Below, one piece after another: positions 8,101 to 10,911 of a stretch of DNA of 10,911 nucleotides (position 1 is the first letter of the stretch; each line of letters begins with the position of its first letter). The stretch is from positions 1-10,911 of the forward strand of contig QNEG01000028.1 in NCBI GenBank assembly GCA_003645115.1. Reading direction: 5' to 3'. Source of the stretch: a bacterium (GTDB lineage Bacteria > UBP14 > UBA6098 > B30-G16). The notes under the pieces were generated by a model. It saw only the letters and a list, made by a program, of their open reading frames with translations. It did not search any database and was not told the DNA's origin. The translations under genes were made by a program, and so were the position numbers.

Positions 8101-8274
8101 CCAATAGCTATCTCGGTTATCGGTGGACTTACCTCTGCTACATTCCTAACACTTATCGTAATTCCAGTGATATATTCGATATTTGAAAAGGTTTCTGTAA
8201 AAACCACCGAAACGACCAAAAGACTTCTGGGTTTGGATGATACCATTTATCCGGACGATTTTATGGGTGAATAA
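5116..8274 (+). CDS. RND efflux transporter permease, HAE1/AcrB type
   Basis: 1052 residues, the usual length for the family. Such inner-membrane pumps use the proton gradient to expel drugs or hydrophobic compounds through an adaptor and a TolC-like channel. Helix 1 is at about 10-31, then a porter domain (40-330) with LPDISYPTVSV and GASPEDIE. Helices 2-6 follow (338-486), including GLALGVGMLVDNAIVVIEN (391-409). Helix 7 is at 522-543, the second porter domain is at about 545-860 (GGEFMPKSDEP, EQERMDIVVKIP), and helices 8-12 are at 867-1020, with LVILAGIVVNNGIVMVDLIN (925-944). Relative to AcrB, the first aspartate of the relay pair is kept (D401), the second is N402, and the helix-10 lysine position falls in N934-N935. 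This is a pattern I recall from HAE1-like relatives. No adaptor or TolC gene is adjacent, so partners must be elsewhere and the substrate cannot be named. Confidence 0.93.
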   Translation: MSIPEFSVKRSVTVIMIIGIVVVLGVYSLINLGLDLLPDISYPTVSVLTSWEGASPEDIETHLTKPLEEMLSLISRVKSVKSYSREGMSVVMVEFEWGTNIDFAAQDIRDQIGIFKQFLPQDVSDPIVFKFDVSMMPMAAYVYIGDIDFNRLHDIAENIIKLRLERIEGVGAVSIWGWSERQVHILLDPAKIEAFAIDPQQVQMALALNNVNLPAGYLIQRNKEYLLRSYGEFNSLDEIRNIIVGMTDSYKPIYLRDIAEVKYGTEAERGIAKFQGGKRGLWVMISKESNANTVTVMRKVLEEEKNIKKILPGETELHMLFDMSEIIRRIITNTGSNGIVGAIFAAIFILLFLRSWRPTAAITIAIPLSIIATFIAIYAAGYTLNIMTMAGLALGVGMLVDNAIVVIENIYRRIEMGENRFDAAGIGAKQVGMAITASTLTTIAVFFPVLFIPGITGQLSRGLALTVTFALLSSLFVALTIVPVIASKIFTKQKRSGMKATKWFGKMQNYYETILRWTLKHKTITLLIVFLLFASSIGLILIIGGEFMPKSDEPFAQAFFSLPQGTPLEQTADVANQLLDAVEDDPDILLSGMIVGVVQGSEFDMAAGQSGTPTNVNEGAIFLRLRHKEDRQRSNEEIMKQLRNAFPKLKNSRFVVQDMSSQMFGGAISGDIEIKIFGNDMEILKRLCEISQDKIEKIPGVKDIELSFKEGRPEMQIRINKDKCARVGLTAAQLANALKTYTLGSVAGRFNAEQERMDIVVKIPEKSREEISQILSLPVITQTGAVVPLSQVVDMVKTEGPTEIQREDQKRKLSIFITVSEQYDLKTVTNKIKEAMQELYDSPMWTEGYLYEIGGQAEQMKDLYRWMLLAIVVAFLLVYMVMASQFESFVHPFVIMFTQPLSIIGVFWGLFITGTTLSLPSLMGLVILAGIVVNNGIVMVDLINQLRRDEDYEMNDAIITAGRYRLRPVLITALTTIVGMLPMALSTSQGSEMRAPIAISVIGGLTSATFLTLIVIPVIYSIFEKVSVKTTETTKRLLGLDDTIYPDDFMGE

Positions 8275-8340
8275 ATACCTGAATAATACAAATGCCACCG
8301 GAATTCATTAATTATATTAATTTTCTCTAACAATTCTTTC

Positions 8341-8369
8341 ATATCCTCGAAAAATATTTTTATGGATAT
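8341..8369. terminator. Possible weak bidirectional terminator hairpin
   Basis: ATATCC (8341-8346) pairs with GGATAT (8364-8369), and the interior holds the 12-base palindrome AAAAATATTTTT (8350-8361), giving an AT-rich stem with a small asymmetric internal loop. It lies about 70 bp past the RND stop. The stem is weak and is not followed by a run of T on either strand, so the terminator call is tentative. Confidence 0.25.
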
Positions 8370-8455
8370 AAAGAAGCAGAGATGAACACTTTATTCCGAG
8401 TCGTCTGTTGAGCGCAAATCCTGTTTATCTATTCTCGGTATCGACTATATATATT

Positions 8456-8499
8456 GAATCGATTAGCTCGTGAATGGACGAAATCACAGAAATCGATTC
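8456..8499. repeat. 9-bp inverted repeat with 26-base loop
   Basis: GAATCGATT (8456-8464) is the exact reverse complement of AATCGATTC (8491-8499). It lies about 65 bp downstream of the minus-strand stop. It could form a stem in a 3' untranslated region. The ATCGATT core recurs elsewhere in the window, so part of the match may be compositional. Confidence 0.3.
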
Positions 8500-8563
8500 C
8501 ATTTCAACGGTATAAGATGTTTTGTTCTATGTTTCTTTATTTCTTTTTCAATGATTCTGGCTA

Positions 8564-10891
8564 TTATCTGATAAACATTAACTTTCTTGTCGCCGTCCTA
8601 CCATCTTCTATTCGCGCTGTAACAAAGTATATTCCAGAAGAAATCGATTCATCGGGTTTCCAAATGAATGTCTGAATAGTAGACATTTCGACAGAAGCAA
8701 CAACTAGACTATCGTTCGCTGAATTTGGCGAAGTGAATCGTTCAACAACATTTCCCTGTAAATCATATATATCTATTTTCGCATTCCCATTCACTGTTAT
8801 CTTGCACGAGGAATTAAAGGGATTTGGGTCAGTTTTTAATGAGAAAATAAAGGGTTTGTGAAAATGCTTTATATTTACACTATGTCTAATCGGAAAAGGT
8901 GGCGAAATTACCTCCGCAATAGGTTCTCCATCCATTGGCGAAAATGTTTCTTTTCCGCTTCCCGTAGTGCTATCGAGTGTGCAAATTTTAATCCTGCAAA
9001 CATCCGTTTCAAAATCGGGAACAGTCCATTCATAAGATGAACCCTCAACAAGCCCTTCAAAATAAGGAAATGTTTCTCCATCATCAAGGCTGTATAAAAC
9101 CTGAAAAACTGTATCATCGATTTCGTCATAAATCCAAGTTATAATTATTGTCGAATCAATAAGCAATGTATCGCCTTCCGTTGGATTTATGAGAATTATA
9201 GATGGTGAAGTATTATCTATTTCAAACTCTACGTCACTCATATCAGAAACAGATGACATATCGATATCAGTGATACGAACAAGACAATTTGTTGAGTTAT
9301 GAACAGGAATAATCCACTCGAAAAATCCATTGGATAAAGTAGAATCAATAATTGATATCCATTCCATTCCACTATTAATTGAATAATCAATCGAAACATT
9401 ATCTACACCAGTCGAATTCCATCTGATAATTTGTTCAGAGCCACTTATCCAGATTTCACCACCATTAGGTGAAATAACTGTAATTTCAGGTGATGGACTA
9501 CTGCTTGTTATTTCAAAAGGTTCATTGCTTATATCGAATACCGCTGGATTTGCCGCATCGGATATTTTCAATAAACAATTGTCGGATGGGGTGCTCGGAA
9601 TAGTCCATTCATAGTGTTCTGAGTTGAGTATCGAGGATTCAATTTCGAGCCATGTTCCTCCGCCATCGGTGGAGTATTCTATAGTAACATTTGCAATTCC
9701 ATCGGATTCCCAGAAGACATTGTGAACTGTTCTTATTTCCCAGATTTCACCACCATTGGGTAGAATTATTTCAATCGATTGCTCCTCGATGACACCAACA
9801 AGATAAGTTGGATATGTTGAAGTCCACCCAGCAGCCAAAATGCCTCCATCAGGATTCTGAATAACTGTTTGTAATGCTGTCCTACCACCTTCTTCAGTGA
9901 AACGAATAGACCAAAGTGTGTCTCCATCATCATCAAATCTAAGCAACCATGCATCATTACACCCTATTATTGGGTGACTTCCAATAATCCAAAAACCACC
10001 TGATGAATCTGTGAGGACATCCCAAAAAGCATTTGCCCAATCCTCTGGATCGTAACCCAGACCATATCTACGCTCCCATAACCGCGAACCTGTTTTACTA
10101 TAACGAACCACCAATCCCATAGGCATTGCCACTGGCATACACCTTCCTGCACAAACAAATCCACTATCGGAACACTGGCTTACGGAACGAAAAAGGACAT
10201 CCCAGGGAATTCTATAATGTGCAAACCATAATGAATCTCCATTATCATCGAGTCGCATAATAAAACATTCAGGTTCACCCGAAGAAGGAATATATCGACC
10301 TGCAAATATATATCCACCATCAAAACACATATCGATGTCATAACCGTAGTATGAGTCCTCATAAATAGCACCAAAAGTTTTTCCCCATAGGGAATCTCCC
10401 TCCTCTGAAATTTCAACGATATTTATAGTATCACGCAGTTCTATATCACCAAACATCACAACCACTCCACCGTAATGAGATGGACACATATCAACAAATT
10501 CACCTCCCCTCAGAGTCTGTGTCCAGAGAATCTCGCCAATACTGTCGATGCAAATAAAATATGGCATCATAGTATCGGAATCAGTATGATTGCCTCCAAT
10601 AATGAATTTTCCACCTGCTATTTCTACGATTCTTTTACCAAGTTCATTATCAGGTGAATCTGGAAAAGTCATTATCCATAGACTGTCATACGATTCATTA
10701 AGTCGTAAAATCTGATATTCCCATCCATAATCTCCAGAATCATAATAACTACCACAAAGAATATAACCTCCTGAAGAACAGGCAATAATATCTTGGGCGC
10801 TTCCATATCCATAACGCCTTTCCCAGTATGTCTGCCCAACGGAAATAGATATTAATATAAAAGTGAATACAAAAACCATTATAACTCTCAT
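8564..10891 (-). CDS. Secreted propeller/Ig-like protein with type IX-like sorting domain
   Basis: 775 residues, starting at the ATG at 10889-10891 with GGAGG six bases upstream. A signal peptide covers about 1-19. Residues 23-369 hold seven repeats of about 50 residues, each built around GGyilxG, then a strand, then 'GDSLW'. The phasing tryptophans are W23, W72, W123, W169, W222, W272 and W327, which suggests a seven-bladed beta-propeller. Three Ig-like modules follow (373-461, 470-558, 565-645), the first two opening NGGEIW and carrying 'NVtIeYStdgG..W', like the Kre9/KNH-type surface repeats. The C-terminus (about 680-775) has DPNPFNSS, IDIYDLQGNVVERF, SSGIYFVTA and a final RKLMFIR, the signature of type A type IX secretion sorting domains. 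It is therefore probably exported through T9SS and retained on or released from the surface. Its ligand is unknown. The gene is convergent with the RND gene and uses arginine codons differently from the plus-strand genes. Confidence 0.85.
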   Translation of the reverse strand: MRVIMVFVFTFILISISVGQTYWERRYGYGSAQDIIACSSGGYILCGSYYDSGDYGWEYQILRLNESYDSLWIMTFPDSPDNELGKRIVEIAGGKFIIGGNHTDSDTMMPYFICIDSIGEILWTQTLRGGEFVDMCPSHYGGVVVMFGDIELRDTINIVEISEEGDSLWGKTFGAIYEDSYYGYDIDMCFDGGYIFAGRYIPSSGEPECFIMRLDDNGDSLWFAHYRIPWDVLFRSVSQCSDSGFVCAGRCMPVAMPMGLVVRYSKTGSRLWERRYGLGYDPEDWANAFWDVLTDSSGGFWIIGSHPIIGCNDAWLLRFDDDGDTLWSIRFTEEGGRTALQTVIQNPDGGILAAGWTSTYPTYLVGVIEEQSIEIILPNGGEIWEIRTVHNVFWESDGIANVTIEYSTDGGGTWLEIESSILNSEHYEWTIPSTPSDNCLLKISDAANPAVFDISNEPFEITSSSPSPEITVISPNGGEIWISGSEQIIRWNSTGVDNVSIDYSINSGMEWISIIDSTLSNGFFEWIIPVHNSTNCLVRITDIDMSSVSDMSDVEFEIDNTSPSIILINPTEGDTLLIDSTIIITWIYDEIDDTVFQVLYSLDDGETFPYFEGLVEGSSYEWTVPDFETDVCRIKICTLDSTTGSGKETFSPMDGEPIAEVISPPFPIRHSVNIKHFHKPFIFSLKTDPNPFNSSCKITVNGNAKIDIYDLQGNVVERFTSPNSANDSLVVASVEMSTIQTFIWKPDESISSGIYFVTARIEDGRTATRKLMFIR

Positions 10892-10897
10892 TTCATT

Positions 10898-10902
10898 CCT
10901 CC
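10898..10902 (-). promoter_or_regulatory. Ribosome binding site of the minus-strand gene
   Basis: GGAGG on the minus strand lies six bases before the ATG at 10889-10891 and supports that start over the in-frame ATG four codons further in. An out-of-frame ATG at 10894-10896 lies between the site and the start but opens only a two-codon frame ending in TGA. Any promoter lies beyond the window edge. Confidence 0.8.
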
Positions 10903-10911
10903 ATTTTATAA

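Larger units (their letters stand above)
8275..8563. other. Gene-free stretch between convergent genes, with inverted repeats
   Basis: 289 bp separate the stop of the RND gene from the stop of the minus-strand gene. I see no convincing coding region or RNA gene. It contains several inverted repeats: ATTAAT-tat-ATTAAT (8307-8321), a hairpin at 8341-8369, CCGAG/CTCGG (8396-8400 and 8434-8438), and a 9-bp pair GAATCGATT/AATCGATTC (8456-8464 and 8491-8499). None has the GC-rich stem and T-run of a standard terminator, although ending transcription from both sides is a reasonable role for this space. Confidence 0.5.

Noticed and set aside
8454..8675. Short plus-strand frame (73 codons, TTG start) in the gap after the RND gene
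   Set aside because: It overlaps the 3' end of the well-supported minus-strand gene, has no ribosome binding site, and its residues show no domain or signal pattern.
1..10911. CRISPR array, tRNA, rRNA, phage or toxin-antitoxin module
   Set aside because: No regularly spaced repeats, no cloverleaf or rRNA signature, and no phage or toxin-like proteins were found in either strand.

Overview
The window reads as a chromosomal segment of a moderately AT-rich, diderm, probably uncultured bacterium of the FCB/WOR-3 type (Cloacimonadota, Stahlbacteria/WOR-3, Marinimicrobia and relatives). The evidence is an exported protein ending in a PNPFN-type, type IX-like C-terminal sorting domain, repeated 'SPNGGEIW' Ig-like modules, a large VWA/cohesin-like surface protein with 'GWNL' modules, and an HAE1-type RND pump. 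The two promoters I can propose are ordinary sigma-70-like (TTGACA with a TATnTT-like -10), not the Bacteroidetes TTTG type. The phylum is inference; no rRNA or other marker gene is present.

Layout from left to right. (1) 1-82: possibly the last codons of an upstream gene, then a short gap. (2) 83-1402 (+): membrane-anchored DUF4340 protein, a family usually encoded beside GldF/GldG-type ABC transporter genes, so such genes are expected to the left. (3) 1493-4444 (+): 983-residue secreted, cysteine-rich VWA protein with Ig-like, cohesin-like and duplicated C-terminal modules. It has its own promoter (1433-1461) and a strong ribosome binding site, which move its start 60 bp downstream of the longest reading frame. 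(4) 4572-4970 (+): ExbD/TolR-type protein without an ExbB partner in view. (5) 5116-8274 (+): RND efflux transporter with a GTG start, a strong ribosome binding site, a candidate promoter and a palindromic candidate operator, but no adaptor or TolC gene next to it. (6) 8275-8563: gene-free stretch between convergent genes, with inverted repeats. (7) 8564-10891 (-): secreted 775-residue protein with a seven-repeat, propeller-like N-terminus, three Ig-like domains and a sorting domain.

All the genes concern the cell envelope or export, but they do not form a recognisable single operon or named system. Each large gene has its own ribosome binding site, and two have apparent promoters. I see no CRISPR array, mobile element, tRNA or rRNA, and no convincing undescribed system. 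The most notable points are the architecture and cysteine content of the VWA protein, the partnerless ExbD and RND genes, the threefold repeat in the DUF4340 protein, heavy use of the arginine codon CGA in some genes but not in the minus-strand gene, and small palindromic elements in the intergenic gaps.
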